A stretch of 14,805 bases of DNA from Streptomyces caelestis (lineage in GTDB: Bacteria; Actinomycetota; Actinomycetes; Streptomycetales; Streptomycetaceae). The translations under genes were made by a program, and so were the position numbers. Below, in pieces: positions 7,801 to 13,074 of this stretch. How positions within the stretch are numbered: the stretch's first letter is position 1; every line of letters starts with the position of its first letter. Under the pieces are notes generated by a model. That model did no database searches. It had not been told where the DNA came from and saw nothing but the letters and a program-made list of their open reading frames with translations. Location: contig NZ_LGCN01000261.1 in the NCBI RefSeq assembly GCF_001279005.1, positions 1 to 14,805 on the forward strand, in the 5' to 3' direction.

Positions 7801-7942
7801 CCTGCACGCCGCGACCCTGGAGGGCGTGGCCGCGGGCCTCGCCTGGGCGGCGGGCCAGTGGCCCCGGCGCTTCGAGGTGGCGGCCCTGCTGGAAGACCCG
7901 TCCCGCACCGAGGAGTTGGCGCGGGACCGCTGGTTCGACTGA
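4811..7942 (+). CDS. Large protein with sacsin/Hsp90-like N-terminal ATPase domain
   Basis: This 1043-aa cytoplasmic protein starts at GTG 4811, seven bases after GAGGAG. The first ~200 residues form a GHKL ATPase fold like that of Hsp90 and sacsin. The N box is ELAQNAADAA (58-67), a G1-like segment is VLVAANTGAPLDAAGV (83-98) and the G2 loop is GRFGVGFAAVL (118-128). The usual G1 Asp is replaced here by Asn (NTGAP), a variant that may be normal for this subfamily. The remaining ~840 residues have no domain I recognise, with no membrane segments and many acidic Asp/Glu stretches. Streptomyces homologues are commonly annotated as sacsin N-terminal ATP-binding-like or Hsp90-like proteins, without known function. 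A chaperone or conformational-switch role is inference. It is divergent from the permease and appears monocistronic. Confidence 0.88.
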   Translation: MSKFVRPAVEGADPFGTARLRRGVLDAWATSPARFREDANAEEDLVLGGYRDRLVVELAQNAADAAARAGVPGRLRLTLRDGVLVAANTGAPLDAAGVESLSTLRASAKRDAPDRAVGRFGVGFAAVLAVTDEPAVVGRHGGVRWSLAEARELADDTARHSPGLGDEIRRRDGHVPLLRLPFAAEGTAPAPYDTAVILPLRDTAAADLAERLLHAVDDALLLALPGLEEVVVEIGDAEPRTVGRRGEDGLTVVEDSKEGTTRWRTAVAHGPLTPELLADRPVEERLRPYWSVTWAVPVDSDGSPARPRTSAVVHAPTPSDEPLGVPALLIASLPLDSTRRHAAPGPLTDFLVQRAADAYAGLLADWRPVTAGIIDLVPGPLGKGELDGALRRAILERLPRTSFLPPAGGRDERHDDSDLPESLRPRDAEVVEGAGADTVRVLAEVLPTLLPAGLERRAELRTLGVARLPLTDAIDRLAGLEKSPDWWRRLYDSLAGVDPDRLSGLPVPLADGRTTIGPRQVLLPGTEAARIDPEVLARLGLKVAHPDAAHPLLEKLGALPATPRAVLTTPQVRAAVAASLDDEGGVNWEEDAPDAEELAETVLGLVRDAGLEPGDEPWLGALALPDEDGELSPACELVFPGGPFAQVMREGELAAVDAELADRWGEQPLAACGVLVDFALIRATDVVLDPDELEPREGDFAEPDDAGLLDAVDVWSEDVLDRFPDSPVPPVATELVAVRDLDLVDDDQWPRALALLARPPLRDALTQPVRILLHDGTHETVRPYTAWWLRGHPVIGGRRPAGLRAAGGDPLLRGLYDEADATGFEDEQVLRALGVRTSVAALLDEPGGAAELLDRLADPDRPVTAAQLHALYGALAELDPEQVTLPDDLRAVVDGRVEVVDAADAVVVDSPDLLPFTSGVPLLPVRPARAAELAELFQVRRLSESVTGEVDSEGTEHDVPEPVRVLLGPRTPASYVEHGELVVDGVEIDWRLTEGGVLHAATLEGVAAGLAWAAGQWPRRFEVAALLEDPSRTEELARDRWFD

Positions 7943-7975
7943 GCCCCGGAAATCCCGCACGAATCTTTCACTTCT

Positions 7976-8034
7976 CGTACAACCATATGATCCGGTGGTG
8001 CATCTGATCATGTGAGTCAACAGACTCCACGATC
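7976..8034 (+). promoter_or_regulatory. Promoter cassette and hairpin upstream of first secreted paralog
   Basis: CGTACAACC at 7976-7984 is followed 21 bases later by GATCATGTGAGTCA, then ACAGACTCCAC (8006-8030). The same cassette, with identical spacing, lies upstream of the second paralog. ACAACC resembles the -35 of ECF sigma promoters, and ATCTGATC 17 bases on is a plausible -10 region. The GAGTC-AACA-GACTC repeat, extended by flanking GT/AC and GATC/GATC pairs, can form a hairpin at or just after the transcript start. Confidence 0.5.
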
Positions 8035-8038
8035 ATTC

Positions 8039-8089
8039 GGGGCCCCGCGCCGACGAAGAGCCGTACGAAACGACCAGAGCCGGGGCCCC
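8039..8089 (+). other. GGGGCCCC inverted repeat in the leader of the first paralog
   Basis: GGGGCCCC occurs at 8039-8046 and again at 8082-8089; being self-complementary, the two copies can pair into a GC-only stem with a 35-base loop. The segment lies between the promoter cassette and the start codon, and is absent from the equivalent leader of the second paralog, which is 57 bases shorter. It could act as an attenuator or stability element, or be the terminator of the upstream ATPase gene. Confidence 0.4.
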
Positions 8090-8112
8090 CCTTCTCCAAC
8101 GTGGGGAAACAC

Positions 8113-8964
8113 ATGCGTATGCGCGCCACCGTGGCCGCCGTCTCCGGCGCCCTGGCCCTGTCCGCCCTCGCCGTCCCGGCCGCCCACGCCGACGCCGACC
8201 TCGACGTGCCGAGCGCCGCCGAGCGCTTCGGCGCCTCCTCCGCCAAGCCGGCGCTCCGTGCCGCCGCCGAGGAGCTGCCCGTCGTCACCAAGGTGACCAT
8301 CAACTCGGGCAAGGACGTCGTCGTCGGCACCACCAACGTCAAGAACTTCACCGTCTCGGTGACCGCCCGCCACTCGACGGGCGTCCAGGACGCCTACGTC
8401 TTCCTGTGGCACGGCAGCGCACCCACGGAGGAGGGCATGGACGGCGCCCTCGTCCCGAACGAGGAGGTCGCCGACTGCAAGGCCTCCAGCGCCACCACCT
8501 CCACCTGCAAGCTCACCTTCACGGCCTACCCGGGCTACGACCTGTACAAGAACGCGCTGGCCGGCACCTGGAAGGTGACCGTCGGCGCGCTCGCCGGCAA
8601 CGAGAGCTTCTACTGGAACGACCGCCACACCACCCACAGGGTGCAGCGCTCCTCCAAGCTCACCGTCAACGCCTCCCCCGAGCCGGTGAAGAAGGGCAAG
8701 ACCCTCACCGTCACGGGCAAGCTGTCCCGCGCCAACTGGGAGACCGGCAAGTACGCCGGCTACACCGGCCAGTCGGTGAAGCTCCAGTTCCGCAAGAAGA
8801 GCTCCAGCACCTACACCACGGTCAAGACCATCAAGACCAACTCCAAGGGCGAGCTGAAGACCACCGTCAAGGCCTCCGCCGACGGCTACTACCGCTACTC
8901 CTTCGCGGGCACCTCGACCACCCCGGCGGTCAACGCGGCCGGTGACTTCGTCGACGTGAAGTAA
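8113..8964 (+). CDS. Secreted beta-rich protein, first paralog
   Basis: This 283-aa exported protein has no recognised enzyme motif. A signal peptide covers about residues 1-26 (ATVAAVSGALALSALAVPAA, cleavage after AHA). Two beta-sandwich-like regions follow. The first, about 60-190, contains the only two cysteines, Cys122 and Cys132, probably a disulfide. The second starts at SKLTVNASPEPVKKGKTLTV and has the alternating pattern of bacterial Ig-like domains to the C-terminus. ATG 8113 is preferred to the GTG at 8101: it has GGGGAA a few bases upstream and matches the paralog's start. There is no LPXTG motif, lipobox or membrane anchor, so it is probably released or loosely wall-bound. A tandem paralog follows. 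Function is unknown; a structural or surface role is inference. Confidence 0.88.
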   Translation: MRMRATVAAVSGALALSALAVPAAHADADLDVPSAAERFGASSAKPALRAAAEELPVVTKVTINSGKDVVVGTTNVKNFTVSVTARHSTGVQDAYVFLWHGSAPTEEGMDGALVPNEEVADCKASSATTSTCKLTFTAYPGYDLYKNALAGTWKVTVGALAGNESFYWNDRHTTHRVQRSSKLTVNASPEPVKKGKTLTVTGKLSRANWETGKYAGYTGQSVKLQFRKKSSSTYTTVKTIKTNSKGELKTTVKASADGYYRYSFAGTSTTPAVNAAGDFVDVK

Positions 8965-8973
8965 CTCGACCTC

Positions 8974-9022
8974 CGATACCGGCAGTTCACCTCCCGAACG
9001 CCAGGGTGAACTGCCGGTGTCG
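8974..9022. terminator. Very strong hairpin between the secreted paralogs
   Basis: A 14-base perfect inverted repeat (ACCGGCAGTTCACC at 8978-8991, GGTGAACTGCCGGT at 9005-9018) extends outward through one G-T wobble and three further pairs to 8974-9022, with a 13-base loop. It begins 9 bases after the first paralog's stop, so it most likely ends that transcript. It also implies the second paralog needs its own promoter, as the repeated cassette at 9045 suggests. Confidence 0.85.
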
Positions 9023-9044
9023 TCTCCGCCAAGCCTTCGCACGG

Positions 9045-9099
9045 CGTACAACCGGTCACTCCCGCCACGGATCAGATCATGCGAGTCACCAGACTCCAC
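9045..9099 (+). promoter_or_regulatory. Promoter cassette upstream of second secreted paralog
   Basis: CGTACAACC (9045-9053), a 21-base spacer, then GATCATGCGAGTCA and CCAGACTCCAC (9075-9099). Against the cassette at 7976-8030 the 25-base 3' block differs at two positions while the spacer is largely unrelated, which marks the outer blocks as functional. ACAACC fits an ECF-type -35, and ATCAGATC is the equivalent -10 region. The GAGTC-ACCA-GACTC hairpin is retained. Confidence 0.5.
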
Positions 9100-9124
9100 C
9101 GTCACCCTGTGGGGGATCCAACAC

Positions 9125-10015
9125 ATGCGTACACATGCCACCGTGGCCGCCGTCACCGGCGCCCTGGCTCTCTCCGCCCTCGTCGTGCCGGCCGCCGCAC
9201 AGGCCGCCGACGACACCCGGCCGTCCTTCGGGGCGACCGTCAGCGACACCACCGCCGGCCTCAAGGCCGGCCTGAAGGCCGACGCGTCCGCGCCCACCGC
9301 CCGCAGCGGCGCCTCCGCGAAGGCCGCCGCCGCGCTCGACGTCACCGTCTCCGGCGTGTCGGTCAACCACAACAAGGACGTCGTCGTCGGTACGACCGGC
9401 ACCTACACCGTGCCGCTCACGTACACCCTGAACCACACCGGCGACCTGGGCGCCTACGGCACCGCCGCGATGATCTACCACGGCACCTCGATCGACGACG
9501 CGACCTGGGGCTTCGCCTCCGACGACGCGGCCGCCTGCACCGAGGTCTCCCCGACCGCCCTGAAGTGCTCGACCACCGTCACCTTCCTGCCGGACGAACT
9601 GCTCAACGAGGACGCCGGCACCTGGCGCGTCGGCGTCGTCGTGGTCACCGAGGACGACGAGGTGACCCTGGAGAACGTGGGCACCCGCAAGGTCCTGCGC
9701 ACCTCCAAGGTGACCGTCGACGCCGCTCCGGAGCCGGTGAAGAAGGGCGCGACCATCACCGTCACCGGCAAGCTGACCCGCGCCGACTGGGACACCAACA
9801 CGTACGTCGGCTACGGCAGCCAGTCCGTGGTCCTCCAGTACCGCGCGAAGGACTCCAGCGCCTACGGCAACGTCAAGGGGATCAAGTCCACCTCCACCGG
9901 CGCCCTGAAGACGACCGTCACGGCGAGCGCCGGCGGCCACTACCGCTTCGTCTTCAACGGCTCCCCGACCGGCGGCAAGGCCACCGCCACCGGTGACTAC
10001 ATCGGCGTGCAGTAA
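9125..10015 (+). CDS. Secreted beta-rich protein, second paralog
   Basis: This 296-aa exported protein is clearly homologous to its neighbour across the whole length. The signal peptide is about residues 1-27 (ending VPAAAQA), followed by a variable Ala/Gly-rich segment. The first beta domain has Cys138 and Cys148, the same 10-residue spacing as in the first paralog. The C-terminal Ig-like domain begins SKVTVDAAPEPVKKGATITV. ATG 9125 has GGGGGA upstream. It shares the GKDVVVGTT / NKDVVVGTT strand and the EPVKKG hinge with the first paralog, while the acidic middle (VVTEDDEVTLENVG) is specific. There is no anchor sequence. Separate promoter and intervening terminator suggest independent transcription under the same control. 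Function is unknown. Its stop is only 10 bases from that of the convergent P-ATPase. Confidence 0.88.
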   Translation: MRTHATVAAVTGALALSALVVPAAAQAADDTRPSFGATVSDTTAGLKAGLKADASAPTARSGASAKAAAALDVTVSGVSVNHNKDVVVGTTGTYTVPLTYTLNHTGDLGAYGTAAMIYHGTSIDDATWGFASDDAAACTEVSPTALKCSTTVTFLPDELLNEDAGTWRVGVVVVTEDDEVTLENVGTRKVLRTSKVTVDAAPEPVKKGATITVTGKLTRADWDTNTYVGYGSQSVVLQYRAKDSSAYGNVKGIKSTSTGALKTTVTASAGGHYRFVFNGSPTGGKATATGDYIGVQ

Positions 10016-10025
10016 CCCCCGGGGC

Positions 10026-12428
10026 CTACCCGACGGGAAAGCGGCGGTCGACCAGTCTCCACAGGAGTTCCAGGGCGGCCGCCGCCACCACCGCGATGCC
10101 GACCGCGGCCCACGGCATCACCGTGCCGACCAGCCTCAACGCGAAGAAGTGCTGCAGCCACGGCACGGCCAGCACCACCAGGAACGCGGCGCCCATCGCC
10201 GCCACCAGCCCGATCCGCCACCAGGTGTAGGGGCGGGCGATGATCGCCAGCACCCACAGCGAGATCAGGAACAGCGTCAGCGTCGCGGCGCTGGTCTCCG
10301 CGGCCAGCGCGTCCGGCCCGCTGTAGTGGTGCCGCGCCACCAGGTACGTCACGAAGGTCGCCGCCCCGGCCAGCACCCCGCCCGGGATCGCGTACCGCAT
10401 GACCCGCCGTACGAAGTGCGGCCGGGCGCGTTCCCGGTTGGGGGCGAGGGCCAGGAAGAACGCCGGGACGCCGATGGTGAGCGTGGACAGCAGCGTCAGG
10501 TGGCGCGGCAGGAACGGGTACTCCACCTGCGAGATCACCACCAGCACCGCGAGCAGCACCGAGTACACCGTCTTCACCAGGAACAGCGTCGCGACCCGGG
10601 TGATGTTGCCGATCACCCGCCGCCCCTCCGCCACCACCGACGGCAGCGTGGCGAAGCTGTTGTTCAGCAGCACGATCTGCGCGACCGCCCGCGTGGCCTC
10701 CGAGCCGGAGCCCATCGCCACGCCGATGTCCGCGTCCTTCAGCGCCAGCACGTCGTTCACGCCGTCCCCGGTCATCGCGACCGTGTGGCCGCCGGACTGG
10801 AGCGCGCCCACCATGTTCCGCTTCTGCTGCGGGGTGACCCGCCCGAACACCGTGCCCTCGTCCAGCGCCTCGGCCATCCCGTCCCGGTCGGCGGGCAGCC
10901 GGCGCGCGTCCACCGCCGTCCCCGACAGGCCCAGCTTGGACGCGACCGCCCCGACCGACACCGCGTTGTCCCCGGAGATGACCTTGGCGCGGACGTCCTG
11001 CTCGGCGAAGTAGCGCAGGGTGTCGGCCGCGTCCGGGCGCAGCCGCTGCTCCAGCACCACCAGCGCGGCCGGCCGTACGCCCTCGACGGCCCCGGGGTCG
11101 CCCGCGTCCACGCCGTCGCGGACGCGGGCGAGCAGCAGCACCCGCAGCCCCTGCTCGTTCATCCGCCCGGTCTCGGCCAGCGCCGGGTCGCCGGGGCCGA
11201 GCAGCACGTCCGGGGCTCCCAGCAGCCAGCTGACGGACGCGCCGGCGCCCTCGTCGAACGTCGCGCCGCTGTACTTGCGGGCGGAGGAGAAGGGCAGGGT
11301 GTCGGTGAGGCGCCACCCGGTGGTGTCCGGGTAGGCGTCGATGATCGCCCGCAGGGAGGCGTTCGGGCGGGGGTCCGCCGAGCCGAGCTCGCCCAGCACC
11401 TTGCGGAGGTACGCCTCGTCGCCGTCACCCAGCACCCGCAGCCCGGTGACGTCCATGCCGCCCTCGGTGAGCGTGCCCGTCTTGTCCAGGCACACCGTGT
11501 CGACGCGGGCCAGCCCCTCGATCGCCGGCAGCTCCTGCACCAGGCACTGCTTGCGGCCCAGCCGGATCACCCCGATCGCGAAGGCGACGGAGGTGAGCAG
11601 CACCAGTCCCTCGGGGACCATCGGCACGATCCCGCCGACCGTGCGGGCGACCGAGTCCTTCAGCTCGCTGTCCTTGACCACGAGCTGGCTGACGACCAGG
11701 CCGATCGCGGTCGGGACCATCATCCACGTCACGTACTTGAGGATCGTGGAGATGCCCGAGCGCAGCTCGGAGTGGACCAGCGTGAACCGGGACGCCTCCT
11801 CGGCGAGCTGCGCCGCGTACGCCTCGCGCCCCACCCGGGTCGCCTGGAAGGAGCCGCCGCCCGCGACGACGAAGCTGCCGGACAGGACCGGGTCCCCGGG
11901 CCGCTTCACCACGGGATCGGCCTCGCCGGTGAGCAGTGACTCGTCGATCTCCAGGCCGTCCGCCTCGACGCACAGCCCGTCGACGACGACCTTGTCACCC
12001 GGTCCGACCTCGATCAGGTCGTCCAGCACGATCCCGGAGGTGCCGATCTCCGCGGCCGTCCCGTCCCGGCGCACCGTGGGCCGTACCTCGCCGATCACCG
12101 CGAGGGAGTCGAGGGTCTTCTTCGCCCGCCACTCCTGGACGATGCCGATGCCGGTGTTGGCGAGGATCACGAAGCCGAACAGGCTGTCCTGGATGGGCGC
12201 GACCACCAGCATGATCAGCCAGAGCACGCCGATGATCGCGTTGAACCGGGTGAACACGTTCGCGCGGACGATCTCGGCGAGGGACCGGCTGCTGCGCACC
12301 GGCACGTCGTTGACCTGTCCGCGCGCCACCCGCTCGGCCACTTCCGCGGCCGTCAGTCCGGTGACCGGTGAGGTGATCCTGGCGGGCCGCACGGCGTCGA
12401 CCCGGTCGCCCGCCTCGAGATGCGTCAT
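10026..12428 (-). CDS. ctpE: CtpE-type calcium-transporting P-type ATPase
   Basis: This 800-aa P-type ATPase closely resembles mycobacterial CtpE, as I recall that sequence, in shared blocks such as EIVRANVFTR, LEIDESLLTGEADP and RKQCLVQELPAIEGLARVD. CtpE is a calcium transporter linked to cell-surface integrity. Order: helices 1-2 (about 63-97), actuator domain with TGEADP (167-172), helix 4 with VPEGL (271-275), phosphorylation site DKTGT (Asp315), nucleotide domain (about 330-450), hinge TGDGVND (553-559), then about six C-terminal helices. The N-terminus has no metal-binding CXXC domain, arguing against a heavy-metal pump. ATG 12428 gives family length although its ribosome site is poor. 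Calcium as substrate is by homology only. Confidence 0.9.
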   Translation of the reverse strand: MTHLEAGDRVDAVRPARITSPVTGLTAAEVAERVARGQVNDVPVRSSRSLAEIVRANVFTRFNAIIGVLWLIMLVVAPIQDSLFGFVILANTGIGIVQEWRAKKTLDSLAVIGEVRPTVRRDGTAAEIGTSGIVLDDLIEVGPGDKVVVDGLCVEADGLEIDESLLTGEADPVVKRPGDPVLSGSFVVAGGGSFQATRVGREAYAAQLAEEASRFTLVHSELRSGISTILKYVTWMMVPTAIGLVVSQLVVKDSELKDSVARTVGGIVPMVPEGLVLLTSVAFAIGVIRLGRKQCLVQELPAIEGLARVDTVCLDKTGTLTEGGMDVTGLRVLGDGDEAYLRKVLGELGSADPRPNASLRAIIDAYPDTTGWRLTDTLPFSSARKYSGATFDEGAGASVSWLLGAPDVLLGPGDPALAETGRMNEQGLRVLLLARVRDGVDAGDPGAVEGVRPAALVVLEQRLRPDAADTLRYFAEQDVRAKVISGDNAVSVGAVASKLGLSGTAVDARRLPADRDGMAEALDEGTVFGRVTPQQKRNMVGALQSGGHTVAMTGDGVNDVLALKDADIGVAMGSGSEATRAVAQIVLLNNSFATLPSVVAEGRRVIGNITRVATLFLVKTVYSVLLAVLVVISQVEYPFLPRHLTLLSTLTIGVPAFFLALAPNRERARPHFVRRVMRYAIPGGVLAGAATFVTYLVARHHYSGPDALAAETSAATLTLFLISLWVLAIIARPYTWWRIGLVAAMGAAFLVVLAVPWLQHFFALRLVGTVMPWAAVGIAVVAAAALELLWRLVDRRFPVG

Positions 12429-12430
12429 GC

Positions 12431-12487
12431 ATCCGACGGTACGTGCGGATCCGACGGCCCACCCACCCGATCGGCGGAAGATCCGAC
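12431..12487. promoter_or_regulatory. Repeated ATCCGAC motif upstream of ctpE
   Basis: ATCCGACGG occurs at 12431-12439 and 12449-12457, 18 bases apart, and ATCCGAC recurs at 12481-12487. All three lie just upstream of the ctpE start, in the region where its promoter must be. They are candidate binding sites. The remainder of 12429-12574 holds no gene I can support. Confidence 0.35.
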
Positions 12488-12549
12488 CTGGGGAGGACGG
12501 CCGTAGTGCCGTGGTCGTACGGCGGCGGCGCGGAGGCCGGCGGGGCCCG

Positions 12550-12577
12550 GTCGGCAGGACTCAGTCGGCAGGACTCA
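12550..12577. repeat. 14-base tandem repeat at the DUF2530 stop codon
   Basis: GTCGGCAGGACTCA occurs twice in direct succession (12550-12563 and 12564-12577). On the minus strand the repeat carries TGA, so the duplication places a second copy of the stop-codon context immediately after the real stop of the DUF2530 gene, but in another frame. Confidence 0.7.
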
Positions 12578-12868
12578 GTCGGCCGACGGGGCGGGGGAGT
12601 GGCCGGCCGCGGAGGCCGCCCCGGCCGCCCGGGTCCGCTTGATCGCGGCGTCGCGCCTGCGGACGTACCAGATGCCGATGAAGCCGAGCCCGCCGCCGGC
12701 CAGGCAGGTCCACAGCCACCAGGTGTGGCCGTGGTCGTCGAACCAGCCGTAGAACGGCAGCTGGACCAGGAACAGGGCGAACCAGACGATCGTGCCGCCG
12801 ATGATGGTGGCGACCACGGGGCCCTCCAGGGGCTCCGGCGCCTCGTGCTTGGGGGTCCACTTCGCCAT
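12575..12868 (-). CDS. DUF2530 small membrane protein
   Basis: This 97-aa protein has two predicted membrane helices, about residues 18-40 (VVATIIGGTIVWFALFLVQL) and 50-69 (WWLWTCLAGGGLGFIGIWYV). They are joined by a short conserved loop, FYGWFDDHGH, and followed by a basic tail (RRRDAAIKR). The N-terminus MAKWTPKHEAPEPLEG is characteristic of actinobacterial DUF2530 proteins, whose function is unknown. A TAAGCT hexamer lies close upstream on the minus strand, and there is no obvious Shine-Dalgarno site, so the transcript may have a very short leader. It is divergent from the NCS2 permease, a pairing I believe is common in Streptomyces. Confidence 0.88.
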   Translation of the reverse strand: MAKWTPKHEAPEPLEGPVVATIIGGTIVWFALFLVQLPFYGWFDDHGHTWWLWTCLAGGGLGFIGIWYVRRRDAAIKRTRAAGAASAAGHSPAPSAD

Positions 12869-12894
12869 GCGGACAGCTTACGAGGGACCCGGCA

Positions 12895-12933
12895 CGTGAC
12901 GGGGACCGCATGGGCCGCGTGACGGAGACCGCA
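12895..12933. promoter_or_regulatory. Paired 16-base direct repeats in the divergent DUF2530/NCS2 region
   Basis: CGTGACGGGGACCGCA (12895-12910) and CGTGACGGAGACCGCA (12918-12933) differ at one base and are 23 bases apart, about two helical turns. They start about 15 bases upstream, on the minus strand, of a TAAGCT hexamer (12880-12875) that could be the DUF2530 -10, so a bound protein would cover its -35 region. The site could also serve the permease on the other side. Confidence 0.45.
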
Positions 12934-12961
12934 GGGGGCCGTGCGGGTCTACGCGCGGAGA

Positions 12962-13034
12962 TAGCGTGGACGGCGTTATATGTTCATACTGAATCCGTTT
13001 GTCTCTGACCGCTTTCATTCGTAGAAAACACCAA
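12962..13034 (+). promoter_or_regulatory. AT-rich leader/promoter region of the NCS2 permease
   Basis: This stretch is much richer in A/T than its surroundings (TTATATGTTCATACTGAATC, then TTTCATTCGTAGAAAACACC). It contains a small imperfect dyad, TATG-TT-CATA, and CATACT is a possible -10. The promoter of the purine permease most likely lies here. The conserved core of a purine riboswitch was looked for and not found. Confidence 0.4.
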
Positions 13035-13074
13035 AGGGCTTCGGGGGGACGCCCACCGGTGATGAGGTCCCCGC

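Noticed and set aside
3316..8007. A 1,563-codon plus-strand open frame, and comparable long open frames on the minus strand across 4778-8020
   Set aside because: Composition is almost entirely Arg, Gly, Pro, Ala, with no domains, and it overlaps the convincing permease and ATPase genes. It is a by-product of GC-rich codon bias.
12960..13074. Purine riboswitch before the NCS2 permease
   Set aside because: The conserved three-way-junction core of the guanine/adenine class is not present; the region is just AT-rich with a small dyad.
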